A stretch of DNA of 64,000 nucleotides from Bacteroidota bacterium (GTDB taxonomy: Bacteria > Bacteroidota > Bacteroidia > Cytophagales > Cyclobacteriaceae): positions 53,376 to 117,375 of the forward strand of contig JADFHN010000002.1 of NCBI GenBank assembly GCA_022567155.1. The letters are read 5' to 3'. Below are positions 36,318 to 45,473 of this stretch, piece after piece. Made by a program: the position numbers and the translations under genes. Within the stretch, counting starts at the first letter, position 1. Each line of letters begins with the position of its first letter. Below the pieces are notes generated by a model. The model was not told where the DNA came from, did not search any database, and worked only from the letters and a program-made list of their open reading frames with translations.

Positions 36318-37562
36318 ATGATTTCAACTACTGAGGCAACAAGAATAATCGCAGACAATGCTGTAAAATTTCAAAAAAAGAAGGTGCCTCTGCTTGAATG
36401 CAGCGCCAAAATGGTGGCTGAAAACAGCTATGCCGACCGTGATTTTCCACCATATGAGCGGGTTACTATGGACGGTATTGCCATAAAAGCATCTTCCTGG
36501 ACAAAAGGAGTCAGAAATTACGAAATTGAGCGCCTCCAACCAGCAGGCAGCATTCGCACAAAGCTTCAAGGTGACGATAATGCCATTGAGATAATGACCG
36601 GAGCAATTCTACCTGAAAATACCGATGCGGTTATCCAGTATGAGGAGATTGAAATCATGGAAAAGGAAGGGAAGAGAATTGCCTCCATACAGAGCAGCCA
36701 GGTGGTACCTTATCAAAATGTACACCGTATGGGTGAAGACCGGAAGGCGGGAGAATTACTGATTCCGGAGGGAACAATAATAGCCGCCCCTGAAATCGGG
36801 GTGATGGCTTCGGCCGGTATGTGGGAAGTTCTGGTATATGATATCCCTCACGTTGCCATTATTTCAACAGGGGATGAGTTGGTAGAGGTAAACGAGGTTC
36901 CTGAAGCGCATCAGATACGAAAATCCAATGTGTATTCCATCCAGACTGAACTGACCGGGCTGGGCATTGTTTCGGAGTTATTTCATCTTCCGGATAGTAA
37001 AGATGCACTTTTTCAGAGCCTGCAATCCATTATGAAGGAATATCCTGTATTGATCCTCAGCGGGGGTGTTTCAAAAGGGAAGCTGGATTATGTGCCGGGT
37101 GTACTGGAGGCGCTGGGTATAAAAAAGTTTTTTCACGGGGTAAAACAGCGTCCGGGAAAACCGTTTTGGTTTGGGCGGTCCGGGGATAATACTGTTTTTG
37201 CTCTCCCAGGTAATCCTGTATCAACGTTTATGTGTTTTCAGCGCTATGTAAAAATGTGGTTTGAAAGATGCCTGTCGGTAAGCCCGAAACGTTTTTATGC
37301 CGGATTAACCGAAGATATACTGTTTAAGCCCGAATTAACGTATTTTCTACAGGTAAAAATACATGTAACCCCTCATGGGAAGATAGAAGCGGCGCCTGTT
37401 GCCGGACATGGATCAGGTGATCTGGCCAATATGCTCCAGGCGGATGGCTTTTTGGAGCTGCCTCCCGGTCAGCCTCAGTTTCGTGCCGGCGATTCGTTCC
37501 CACTTCACTTATTTCGTAGCGGGTGGTCTTTGCAGGACGCTGAGAACAACCGAACCGAGTAA
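36318..37562 (+). CDS. moeA: Molybdopterin molybdenumtransferase MoeA
   Basis: A 414-residue enzyme that inserts molybdate into adenylated molybdopterin. Signatures: PPYERVTMDGIAIKAS, IEIMTGAILPENTDAVIQYE, MGEDRKAGELLIPEGTII, VAIISTGDELVEV, LILSGGVSKGKLDYVPGVLE, GKPFWFG and VFALPGNPVSTFMCFQRYV. Divergent from moaC-mobA, so molybdenum cofactor genes share this control region. The last 54 bases overlap the 3' end of the convergent yfhO-like gene, an unusually long antisense overlap. Confidence 0.94.
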   Translation: MISTTEATRIIADNAVKFQKKKVPLLECSAKMVAENSYADRDFPPYERVTMDGIAIKASSWTKGVRNYEIERLQPAGSIRTKLQGDDNAIEIMTGAILPENTDAVIQYEEIEIMEKEGKRIASIQSSQVVPYQNVHRMGEDRKAGELLIPEGTIIAAPEIGVMASAGMWEVLVYDIPHVAIISTGDELVEVNEVPEAHQIRKSNVYSIQTELTGLGIVSELFHLPDSKDALFQSLQSIMKEYPVLILSGGVSKGKLDYVPGVLEALGIKKFFHGVKQRPGKPFWFGRSGDNTVFALPGNPVSTFMCFQRYVKMWFERCLSVSPKRFYAGLTEDILFKPELTYFLQVKIHVTPHGKIEAAPVAGHGSGDLANMLQADGFLELPPGQPQFRAGDSFPLHLFRSGWSLQDAENNRTE

Positions 37563-39962
37563 TACGATTACAACAAATATGCTGAATACGGCTGTAATCT
37601 TATTTCCTGTATAAAATGCTTTGGGTTTAAAAGTAAACGTAACAGTATGATTGCCTGCAGGTAGCTTCAGTGCACGCAATACATAATTAGCCCTGATAAT
37701 ATCGGCCTCCTTTCCGTCAATCATAGCGATCCATCCCTTCGGATAATAAATTTCTGAAAAAACAGCCAGTGCTTCCCCGTTTGCCTGGTACTGATACGTA
37801 AGTTGGTTCGGTGCGTAGGAGAGAAGTTCAATCGTACCGGAATCATCAAAACTGTTTTCCGGAACCGGAAACGAAGAGATATCAATAACTGCTGTGGAAC
37901 TGGGATCCAGCGTTTGCAAGGATTCCAACTCTTCATCGGCTGATTGCACGGGTTTTATGTTTTTTACAAACCAGGCATTTCCAATTGCGGAAGGATTCCG
38001 GAAAACGTCGGTTTTTTTATTTCCTGCATAAAAATACCGGGTATTGAGCATATTGATGACGCTCAGATCGCTGAAGTCGGAAATGCCGGCCTGCAACTTT
38101 GAAACAAGTAATTGAGTCTGGGGCTGAAGCACATGTTCATATAAGTCCTGGTAGCGTCTCATTTTGGCTCCGTGATATCCCCCCAATGACTTGTGGTGGT
38201 ACGAAGTACGGGCTTCATTCCATGGACTCAGAAGGTTGTAAACGCGATAGCTTAACGTACGGTCCTGTTTGATGTATTTGTCTGCTTCTGTTTCCGCAAA
38301 GAATAACCGCTTTGGATTACGGCCAAAATTATCTTCTTTCAGATATCTCCGGCCTGCCGACCACATATCCACCGTGATCAGCAAGACTAAAACCGCTGAT
38401 CCTGTAAGCATGCCTATCTTTTTTTTAAGCATAAACCAGACAACTCCGAAGGCAATGATTATAAATACCATTGAACGGAAGGCATCGGCGCGTAGCAGCG
38501 ACGCGCGATCGGCTTCGAGCGCCTTTACAAACCAAACGGGCAACTGGCTGTCAGCCGGAGACTGCATATTGATCATAACTGCAGCGCCAATAAGCAGCAG
38601 ACATATTCCCGCAGCTATAGCAAAAGCCGTTAACAGTTGTTTTTGAACTTTTATGCCAAACCCCGACCGGAACATTTTTTCCAAACCGACGCCACCCAAC
38701 AATCCCATGCTGAATATGGCCATGATAATCGTAAAAGTTACAGATCTGAATTTGTTGTAACCCGGAAAGTAGTCAAACATAAAATAGTTGAAAGTTTGAA
38801 AATTACTGCCCCATGACAACATTACACCAAGTGAAAATGTGATCAGCAGCCATATTTTCAACTTCCGGTCAGCTGTAATTATCCCCAGTATAAAGAAAAA
38901 CCCGATGATCGCCCCTGCGTAATACGGCGCTGTCAACGGTTGTTTTCCCCAATAACTGCCTGACGACCTGGCTAGCAGATTGGCCGTTTGCTGATCGCCA
39001 GTACGCCGGAGTGCAGCATACGTTTTTGAATCCGGATCGGACACAAAAAAATTAGAGCTTGCGCCGCCCATAAAGTTTGGAATGAGGAGTGTAACAGGTT
39101 CAAAAACACTATTACTGTATTGAAAAGCATAGTCTTTCTTCAGCCCGTCAACGGAGCCCGTAGCAATCCCGGAAGGCAGTTCGGATTTACCACGTATGGA
39201 GTATTTGCCATACTCCCAGGTAGCCCATAACTCGCCGAACATGCTGCCGATTGCAATCATTGTTGCAATAACGAGTATGCCGATACTAATAAAATAAGTT
39301 TTCAGATGACCTGATTTCCAGTTGAAGTACATCATTACGATTCCGTAAACAAGCACCATCAGAAGCATATAATAGGTCATCTGCAAATGGTTGAGTCGCA
39401 GGTGAAGTGCCATGGCAGCGGCAGTGATGCCAAAACCTGCCCACCTGTATTTTGTAATTGAAATATGGATACCTGCTATTACCAGGGGAATATAGGCGAT
39501 AGAGCCAATCCGGGCATTGTGGCCGGCAGCGATACCAATCAACATAAATGAAGAGAGTCCGAATGCAACGGAAATACCGATAGCCAGGTAAGGCCGTACG
39601 CCAAAGCCAACCAGCAGGATATAAAATGACAGAAAAGATGCAAATATCATCCGGACCGGATGTGGCAGGCCAAGCGTATATATCCGATGGAGATATTCGA
39701 TGGGTTTATTACTCCATACTACATCTATCAGATAGGCAGGCATGCCGCTGAACATCGAATTGGTCCAAAGCATTTCTTCACCAGTCTTGTTCCTGAAATC
39801 AATCAGTTCATTGGCGCCGCCTTCCCATTGCTGTATGTCGTACTGTGAAATCTCTTTATTTTCAAAAAATACGGGATTAAAATATCCGACGGTGATGATC
39901 AGAAAAATAAATACAGCCACAATATGTGGCAGGATTTGTTTTTTAAAATCTATGTTATGCAT
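37509..39962 (-). CDS. YfhO family integral membrane protein
   Basis: An 817-residue protein with about 12 membrane helices and a large external C-terminal part. Typical YfhO features are GYFNPVFFENKEISQYDIQQW near the N-terminus (shown here in part), WTNSMFSGMPAYLIDV, ISVAFGLSSFMLIGIAAGHN, LPSGIATGSVDGLKKDYAFQ, LNTRYFYAG and the late FSEIYYPKGWIAMIDGKEAD. Firmicute relatives take part in glycosylation of teichoic or other wall polymers; in Bacteroidota the role is unknown. The C-terminus ends in a helix (ITAVFSIFVVIVLLGSVVL) that overlaps the moeA 3' end. Confidence 0.87.
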   Translation of the reverse strand: MHNIDFKKQILPHIVAVFIFLIITVGYFNPVFFENKEISQYDIQQWEGGANELIDFRNKTGEEMLWTNSMFSGMPAYLIDVVWSNKPIEYLHRIYTLGLPHPVRMIFASFLSFYILLVGFGVRPYLAIGISVAFGLSSFMLIGIAAGHNARIGSIAYIPLVIAGIHISITKYRWAGFGITAAAMALHLRLNHLQMTYYMLLMVLVYGIVMMYFNWKSGHLKTYFISIGILVIATMIAIGSMFGELWATWEYGKYSIRGKSELPSGIATGSVDGLKKDYAFQYSNSVFEPVTLLIPNFMGGASSNFFVSDPDSKTYAALRRTGDQQTANLLARSSGSYWGKQPLTAPYYAGAIIGFFFILGIITADRKLKIWLLITFSLGVMLSWGSNFQTFNYFMFDYFPGYNKFRSVTFTIIMAIFSMGLLGGVGLEKMFRSGFGIKVQKQLLTAFAIAAGICLLLIGAAVMINMQSPADSQLPVWFVKALEADRASLLRADAFRSMVFIIIAFGVVWFMLKKKIGMLTGSAVLVLLITVDMWSAGRRYLKEDNFGRNPKRLFFAETEADKYIKQDRTLSYRVYNLLSPWNEARTSYHHKSLGGYHGAKMRRYQDLYEHVLQPQTQLLVSKLQAGISDFSDLSVINMLNTRYFYAGNKKTDVFRNPSAIGNAWFVKNIKPVQSADEELESLQTLDPSSTAVIDISSFPVPENSFDDSGTIELLSYAPNQLTYQYQANGEALAVFSEIYYPKGWIAMIDGKEADIIRANYVLRALKLPAGNHTVTFTFKPKAFYTGNKITAVFSIFVVIVLLGSVVLSVLQRPPATK

Positions 39963-40055
39963 GGAAAAATTTATTCGTTTGCAATCGGGTTGGCAATATC
40001 CTTAAAATCTTTGACAAAGTTCAAAACTATGATAAAGTAGAGAAGCAAATATTAT

Positions 40056-40063
40056 TAACTTTG
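40056..40063 (+). promoter_or_regulatory. TAnnTTTG-type -7 box for ffh
   Basis: TAACTTTG lies 19 bases before the ffh ATG and matches the Bacteroidota -7 consensus. The gap to the divergent yfhO-like gene is 120 bases. Confidence 0.4.
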
Positions 40064-40082
40064 CAAAAAATTTTAGATACAG

Positions 40083-41414
40083 ATGTTCGAAAATCTCAGC
40101 TATAAGATTGATAAAGCGGTCAAAAATCTCAAAGGCCAGGGTAGAATAACTGAACTAAACGTGGCCACAACGGTTAAGGAAATACGGCGTGCACTGATCG
40201 ATGCCGACGTAAATTACAAAGTAGCGAAAGATGTTTCGGATAAGATCAGGAAAGAAGCCATAGGAAGGGACGTTTTACTGGCGGTGTCACCCGGACAATT
40301 GCTTACCAAGATCGTAAAGGAAGAACTGACACAGTTGATGGGTGGCATTCACGAACCGGTGCGTTTGAAGGATGATCTCTCTATAATTCTGATCTCTGGC
40401 CTTCAGGGTTCGGGTAAAACCACCTTTTCAGGAAAACTTGCATACAAAATAATTGGCGAAGGAAAGAAGACCCTGCTCGTTGCCTGTGATATTTACCGCC
40501 CTGCTGCTATTGAACAATTAAAAGTGCTGGGTGAACAGGTTGGAGCCGAAGTTTATACGGAAACCGAAACCAGGGATCCTGTTCAGATTGCAAAAAATGC
40601 CATACTACATGCCCGCAAACACCAGTTTAAGGTGGTAATTGTGGATACAGCCGGCCGGCTGGCTGTGGATGAGCCGATGATGAAGGAGATCAGCGCACTT
40701 AAAGAGGTACTGGATCCTTCGGAAACCCTGTTTGTAGTGGACGCTATGACGGGTCAGGATGCTGTAAATACAGCTAAAACATTTAATGAAAAGCTTAATT
40801 TTGACGGCGTAGTACTTACCAAGCTTGATGGAGATACCAGGGGAGGGGCAGCTTTGTCAATCCGGGCAATAGTGGACAAACCCATTAAATTTGTCAGTAC
40901 TGGTGAGAAAATGGATGCACTGGACGTGTTTCATCCTGACCGGATGGCGGGAAGAATTCTGGGTATGGGCGACGTCGTATCATTGGTTGAAAAAGCCCAG
41001 GATGCTTTCGATGAAGATGAAGCCCGTAAGCTCACTAAAAAGATCAGGAAGAACCAGTTTAACTACGAGGATTTTCTTTTGCAACTCCAACAGATAAAGA
41101 AAATGGGTAGCCTGAAGGACCTGATTGGGATGATCCCAGGGATGGGAAAAACGCTTAAAGACATGGAAGTGGATGACGAAGCATTTAAACCCATTGAAGC
41201 GATCATCCGGTCAATGACGCCTTACGAAAGAGCTAATCCCGATTCGCTCAATGGTAGCCGCAAAAAACGAATTGCTATCGGCAGCGGAACATCGATTCAG
41301 CAAGTGAATAAGCTTATAAAACAGTTTGGCGAGATGCGCAAGATGATGAAAACCATGAACCAGATGGGTAACACCAAAAGAAGCCTTGCCGGCATGAATT
41401 TTATGAAAAACTAA
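40083..41414 (+). CDS. ffh: Signal recognition particle GTPase Ffh
   Basis: A 443-residue protein with the N domain, GTPase domain and M domain in order. G motifs: GLQGSGKTTFSG (106-117), ACDIYRPAAIEQL, VIVDTAGRLAVDEPMM, TKLDGDTRGGAALSI and DVFHPDRMAGRILGMGD. The M domain has GMIPGMGKTLKDM and MTPYERANPDSLNGSRKKRI with a methionine-rich end (MRKMMKTMNQMGNTK), used to bind signal peptides and 4.5S RNA. It sends nascent membrane proteins to the inner membrane. Monocistronic by position; a GC-rich hairpin follows. Confidence 0.97.
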   Translation: MFENLSYKIDKAVKNLKGQGRITELNVATTVKEIRRALIDADVNYKVAKDVSDKIRKEAIGRDVLLAVSPGQLLTKIVKEELTQLMGGIHEPVRLKDDLSIILISGLQGSGKTTFSGKLAYKIIGEGKKTLLVACDIYRPAAIEQLKVLGEQVGAEVYTETETRDPVQIAKNAILHARKHQFKVVIVDTAGRLAVDEPMMKEISALKEVLDPSETLFVVDAMTGQDAVNTAKTFNEKLNFDGVVLTKLDGDTRGGAALSIRAIVDKPIKFVSTGEKMDALDVFHPDRMAGRILGMGDVVSLVEKAQDAFDEDEARKLTKKIRKNQFNYEDFLLQLQQIKKMGSLKDLIGMIPGMGKTLKDMEVDDEAFKPIEAIIRSMTPYERANPDSLNGSRKKRIAIGSGTSIQQVNKLIKQFGEMRKMMKTMNQMGNTKRSLAGMNFMKN

Positions 41415-41415
41415 C

Positions 41416-41439
41416 GCCCGGCTTCACCCGCTGCCGGGC
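41416..41439 (+). terminator. GC-rich hairpin after ffh
   Basis: GCCCGGC and GCCGGGC pair across a 10-base loop two bases after the ffh stop. There is no T-run, so rho-independent ending is uncertain. The next 250 bases (to 41686) are higher in GC and contain no gene I can support. Confidence 0.35.
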
Positions 41440-41686
41440 CAGCAAGATTCCTGCCATCTACAAATGCCTATGCAGGCGCATAACCTTTGAAAAACCGAGC
41501 AGTAGGCAGTCGTGTGCAAGCCGTTGTTGGGTGGCTTTTTGCCTGTTCAATAAATGGCCATTGGTATGCAACAATACATCGGTAGACGGCTGCACTACGC
41601 GCCGATACACAGGAACGCGGCTATTACAGCCAAAATTCATTCACTGATGCGTCTCATCCCGAGCAATGCGGTTTGAAATCTCTCGA

Positions 41687-41929
41687 TCAGCGCATCATGA
41701 TCATGATCGCCACTATGATCGCCACCATAACGGCCGCCATGATGAAAAGCTTCAAAGGGCTCTTTACTATGGTCTCTACTATGGATCGAAGCATGCCGAA
41801 CCTAGTGCCTTCTAGCACCAAATACATGTGGCACTCTGGGCACTTTCCGGGGTTCGGCTGACGAACTTCCGGATGCATGGGGCAAAGATAGACTTTTCCC
41901 GCGTTTTGGCTTTGATTCTTCGTTTCCAT
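41687..41929 (-). CDS. Small heavy-metal-binding-domain membrane protein
   Basis: An 80-residue protein. Residues 12-38 are the short heavy-metal-binding motif found at the start of many copper P-type ATPases and efflux adaptors: VYLCPMHPEV (Cys16, His19), then GKCPECHMYL (Cys30, Cys33, His34, Met35). The canonical form is CPMHPEV..PGxCPxCGM; here CGM is CHM. Residues about 57-79 form one membrane helix (SPLKLFIMAAVMVAIIVAIM). It is not attached to an ATPase or efflux pump here and has no metal genes next to it. Likely a membrane-tethered metal-binding protein, with the motif probably cytoplasmic (inference). Confidence 0.75.
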   Translation of the reverse strand: METKNQSQNAGKVYLCPMHPEVRQPNPGKCPECHMYLVLEGTRFGMLRSIVETIVKSPLKLFIMAAVMVAIIVAIMIMMR

Positions 41930-42158
41930 CTCGGTCTCTCCTTTCTCAACAATCGATTATCACCGGTTTACGTCTACGGGTGGCGAAACACCGGCTCTCC
42001 GTGGCATCAAGCCGCCCAACATATTATTCTACTGCCAATAGCAGCATTAAATGCAAATATTAGCGGATGATCCGGATAATCCAATATAAAATTAACGTTT
42101 TGCGGCGGTATAATCTGTGTATGGGTTGAAAGTGAATTACAAAAACCCGGACAGAAGC

Positions 42159-43136
42159 CTACCTGTACATGACGGCATTCACGGCTTCCAATGTCCTTTT
42201 CACATTTGGTAAAATGGCTTCGATAATGGTAGGCGCATAGGGCAGGGGCACATCCATACTGGCAACACGTTGTACCGGGGCATCGAGGTAGTCAAATGCG
42301 TGTTTTTGAATGTGGTAAGCAATTTCTGTCGATATAGAAGACAACGGCCAGGCTTCTTCAACGATCACCAGCCGGTTTGTTTTTTTGACGGACTGTACAA
42401 CTGATTCATAATCGATAGGTCTTACTGTTCTCAGGTCGATAACCTCTGCAGAAATGTTTTCCTTTTGCAATGCATCAGCGGCAGCAAGGGAAACTTTCAT
42501 CATTTTACCAAAAGAAACGATGGTTACATCAGTTCCCTCTTTTTTTACATCTGCCTGTGATATTGGTATCAGGTATTCCCCTTCAGGAACTTCCATTTTA
42601 TCACCGTACATCAGCTCCGATTCCATAAATATAACCGGATCATCATCACGGATAGCTGTTTTGAGTAGCCCTTTGGCGTCATACGGATTAGAGGGAACCA
42701 CCACTTTGAGCCCGGGTGTGTTGGCATACCAGCTTTCAAAATTCTGAGAATGTTGGGCGCCAAGTTGTCCTGCGTTTCCGGTTGCTCCCCGGAATACGAT
42801 GGGTATGTTGTATTGCCCTCCACTCATCGTGAGCATTTTGGCAGCAGAGTTGATGATCTGGTCGATTGCAACCAACGAAAAATTAAAAGTCATAAATTCG
42901 ATAATGGGCCTCAGTCCGTTCATGGCCGCGCCGATTCCAAGGCCGGTAAAACCAAGTTCGGTGATCGGGGTGTCGATGACCCTGTCAGGTCCGAATTCAT
43001 CCAACATTCCCTGGCTTACTTTATAGGCACCGTTATACTCTGCAACTTCTTCGCCCATGAGGAATACATTTTTATCTCTCCTCATCTCTTCGCTCATTGC
43101 TTCACGCAAGGCTTCTCTGAATTGTATTTCTCTCAT
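42159..43136 (-). CDS. pdhB: Pyruvate dehydrogenase E1 component, beta subunit
   Basis: A 325-residue protein of the transketolase-like E1 beta family: MREIQFREALREAMSEEMRR, LMGEEVAEYNGAYKVSQGML, RVIDTPITELGFTGLGIGAA, IEFMTFNFSLVAIDQI, RGATGNAGQLGAQHSQNFES and VIDLRTVRPIDYESVVQSV. With E1 alpha it decarboxylates pyruvate for acetyl-CoA formation. The alpha subunit and E2 genes are not adjacent, as in several Bacteroidota where the subunits are scattered. A minus-strand TATTTTTG box at 43175-43182 lies 39 bases upstream. The 2-oxoisovalerate (branched-chain) enzyme is a less likely alternative. Confidence 0.93.
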   Translation of the reverse strand: MREIQFREALREAMSEEMRRDKNVFLMGEEVAEYNGAYKVSQGMLDEFGPDRVIDTPITELGFTGLGIGAAMNGLRPIIEFMTFNFSLVAIDQIINSAAKMLTMSGGQYNIPIVFRGATGNAGQLGAQHSQNFESWYANTPGLKVVVPSNPYDAKGLLKTAIRDDDPVIFMESELMYGDKMEVPEGEYLIPISQADVKKEGTDVTIVSFGKMMKVSLAAADALQKENISAEVIDLRTVRPIDYESVVQSVKKTNRLVIVEEAWPLSSISTEIAYHIQKHAFDYLDAPVQRVASMDVPLPYAPTIIEAILPNVKRTLEAVNAVMYR

Positions 43137-43174
43137 TTATGCTATGCCGGATGACCTGGTTTAAATACGATCAG

Positions 43175-43182
43175 CAAAAATA
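43175..43182 (-). promoter_or_regulatory. TAnnTTTG-type -7 box for pdhB
   Basis: The minus strand reads TATTTTTG, a match to the Bacteroidota -7 consensus, 39 bases before the pdhB ATG and after the terminator of the gene upstream. Confidence 0.35.
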
Positions 43183-43280
43183 GATAATCGGTAGTAATAA
43201 AAAAATGTATTCAAATGGTAAAGATATACCTGCTGGTATTCTACAATGCCGGATTTGCTTAAATAATCAGGAAGAGCCAT

Positions 43281-43316
43281 AAAAAAACCCTGAAGTATTT
43301 TCTCCAGGGTTTTTAA
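43281..43316 (-). terminator. Intrinsic terminator after the OmpA/TPR lipoprotein gene
   Basis: On the minus strand, AAAACCCTG pairs with CAGGGTTTT across an A-rich loop and is followed by a run of T. This is a textbook rho-independent terminator just after the stop at 43334. Confidence 0.8.
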
Positions 43317-43333
43317 TGATTTATTTATATGCT

Positions 43334-45112
43334 TTATTTCAATGCATCTACAAATTCTGCAGAACCTGCAAAATTGACAAATTCAAGATCAGTAGCTGCT
43401 CTTTCTTTTAAGGAAGCATCGTTATCAACTGCTTTCTTCAACATTTCAGAAGCTTTTGAACCGTTGTTCATTCTGGCATAGGCAACGGCCATTCCGTAAT
43501 ATGCTTTGGCATTCCCGTCATCAAGGTCAGTTGCTTCCCCAAATGCAGTAACTGCATTCTGATAGTCCTTGGTGAGGATGTAAGCAAGTCCTTTGTTAAA
43601 CATATTAACCGAGGTTTCTTCTGAACCTGACAATTCCTTTACAGCATTGTCATAATAGGCAAGCATGATATTAACCGATCCGGCAACACCATTCATTCCA
43701 GCAGTGAGTTCGTTATTACCTGACATAGTACTTGCTTTGCCCAACGATTCTCTTGCTTTTGCTTTGTTTCCTTGAAATAAGTACACGCTTCCAAGATTTA
43801 CAAAAGCTTCTGCGCTTGCTTTCTTGTTGTTTGCAATATCAAACTGTGTTTCGGCTTGCTGTGCATAGTTGGCTGCTTCGGAAGGGTTTTCCATTGCGTT
43901 GGCAATATATACCGCACCAAGATTATTATGTGCGTTCCAGGAATCTTCCTTTTTAATGGCCGCTTTGTATATTGCTTCTTTTTCTTCCAGTGAAGGTGTA
44001 AGTGACGCCGCATACATCAATTCTTCAATTGACAAGGTATCGGCACTGACTTCATTTTTGGTGATCCCTTTGGCGAGAACAGAAATTTCAGCGTCCGTTA
44101 TCTTTTCTTTAACCCTGAGAATTTCGGTTTTTGCTGATCTTAACGGAGGATAAATATCTTTGAATACCTTTTTATATCCGTTTACTTTCTGTAACCGGTC
44201 TTCTTTGTCTTCGAAACTTCCCGGACCGTTTACAATTGATAACATTTCTGATTTACCTTCAGAAGAAATGCCATCATAATCGGCGAGAGCAGCTTTAAAT
44301 TCAGTCCAGTCTTCAATCACAGGCTTAAGGATAAAACGGATTTCCCCGGCAGCATCAGTGTAATCGTATTTATCCATCATTCTTTTATAGTAGTTCTCGA
44401 TTACCTTAGCCCGGCTTTCAGAAAGCTTACTGTTGATTCTTTCCGGTCCTTCAGGTGAGTGCGTACCTGTGATGGTTACGGTGCGGGTCACATTTTTCTC
44501 GGCAATAAATGCCTCAAAATACTTACCCCTGTCGCTTCTTCGCTCAGAGTATCTCAAATTAGATTTTCCCTGTTCGAAGTAGAAATTGACATTTGCAGGT
44601 ATGAGTTCTTCCTGGTTATTATACCCATGATCTGCGTATGCAGGGTAGTAAACGGCCTCAACCAGGGTGCTTGTGGTAATAAGCCCCGATGCAATTGCAA
44701 ACCGCTCTGTGGATTTTGTTTTCCCATTTTTAGGATCCAGTGCCACTCCCTGGATTTCTATATTTCCCCTGTTGAGTGATTCATCGTAAGGAAATGAAAA
44801 GTTTTGAGTGGCTACAGGTTGTGTGGTTGCGGCATCCGGATAGTTTTCTGCTTTAAACTCCACAGTACCCAGCGACATTTCGCTGCCACCATAGGTATAA
44901 AAGGTGTTTAAGCTGTAAACTTTCCCTTTTTGAAGCATCTTCACGGGAAGTGTAGCAGAAATATCAAAAGATACTGAATCGGCATGTACTTCTAAAGGGT
45001 TTGGATTAACAGTCAATTGTTGATCTTTAGCCATCTGGATCATCTTGTTGAGCGAACAACTGGATAGTGTTAATACTGCTAACAAGAATGTTAAATAAAC
45101 GAGTTTTTTCAT
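43334..45112 (-). CDS. OmpA-like/TPR outer-membrane lipoprotein
   Basis: A 592-residue lipoprotein (LTLSSC lipobox, Cys19). After an N-terminal beta region (QLTVNPNPLEVHADSVSFDI), residues about 175-270 are OmpA-like: VNFYFEQGKSNLRYSE, VTITGTHSPEGPERINSKLS and ESRAKVIENYYKRMMDKYDY, which would bind peptidoglycan. From about 370 the protein has TPR-like helical repeats (WNAHNNLGAVYIANAMENPS, AEAFVNLGSVYLFQGNKAKA, VNMFNKGLAYILTKDYQNAV, AKAYYGMAVAYARMNNGSKA). OmpA domain in the middle with TPR after it is a Bacteroidota arrangement. Likely links outer membrane to the wall and scaffolds other envelope proteins. An intrinsic terminator follows. Confidence 0.85.
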   Translation of the reverse strand: MKKLVYLTFLLAVLTLSSCSLNKMIQMAKDQQLTVNPNPLEVHADSVSFDISATLPVKMLQKGKVYSLNTFYTYGGSEMSLGTVEFKAENYPDAATTQPVATQNFSFPYDESLNRGNIEIQGVALDPKNGKTKSTERFAIASGLITTSTLVEAVYYPAYADHGYNNQEELIPANVNFYFEQGKSNLRYSERRSDRGKYFEAFIAEKNVTRTVTITGTHSPEGPERINSKLSESRAKVIENYYKRMMDKYDYTDAAGEIRFILKPVIEDWTEFKAALADYDGISSEGKSEMLSIVNGPGSFEDKEDRLQKVNGYKKVFKDIYPPLRSAKTEILRVKEKITDAEISVLAKGITKNEVSADTLSIEELMYAASLTPSLEEKEAIYKAAIKKEDSWNAHNNLGAVYIANAMENPSEAANYAQQAETQFDIANNKKASAEAFVNLGSVYLFQGNKAKARESLGKASTMSGNNELTAGMNGVAGSVNIMLAYYDNAVKELSGSEETSVNMFNKGLAYILTKDYQNAVTAFGEATDLDDGNAKAYYGMAVAYARMNNGSKASEMLKKAVDNDASLKERAATDLEFVNFAGSAEFVDALK

Positions 45113-45231
45113 CGGTTTCTTTAGTTAATAAACTATTCAGAATTAAGTGCGAAAATATTGCTATATTATATCTAATGCAATTTTACTAAAAAATATTTAC
45201 ACCAAATAGCATTCTGCATATTAATGGTTAC

Positions 45232-45239
45232 TATATTTG
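45232..45239 (+). promoter_or_regulatory. TAnnTTTG-type -7 box for the PspC-like gene
   Basis: TATATTTG lies 15 bases before ATG 45255 and 6 before ATG 45246. A transcript starting about 7 bases on would fit ATG 45255 better and gives a very short leader. Confidence 0.35.
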
Positions 45240-45254
45240 TCTTACATGTTAATT

Positions 45255-45473
45255 ATGAGGAAAATACAGAGTTTTTTTGAAGCGCAGGCTTTTGGTGTTT
45301 GCACAAGGCTGGGAGAAAAATTTGGAGTGGCTACTTCAAGTATCAGGCTGTTCTTTATTTACGCTTCATTTCTGACCTTCGGGTCACCTGTTATTATTTA
45401 TCTTACGCTTGCATTAATCATGAATATCCGCAAGCAACTACGGAATCACAGAAGAACAATCTGGGATTATTGA
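45255..45473 (+). CDS. PspC domain membrane protein
   Basis: A 72-residue protein from ATG 45255: MRKIQSFFEAQAFGVCTRLG, EKFGVATSSIRLFFIYASFL and TFGSPVIIYLTLALIMNIRK. The order (short amphipathic start, GVxxxxGxxFGxxxxxxRxxF, a membrane helix with SP and YLxLxLxM) is the PspC domain, seen in phage-shock membrane-stress responses. No other psp gene is near. ATG 45246 would add three residues. The gene converges with the GT2 gene; their stop codons overlap by 7 bases. Confidence 0.82.
   Translation: MRKIQSFFEAQAFGVCTRLGEKFGVATSSIRLFFIYASFLTFGSPVIIYLTLALIMNIRKQLRNHRRTIWDY

Noticed and set aside
41458..41640. 60-residue minus-strand frame after ffh
   Set aside because: No motif, no start signal, composition unlike neighbours.
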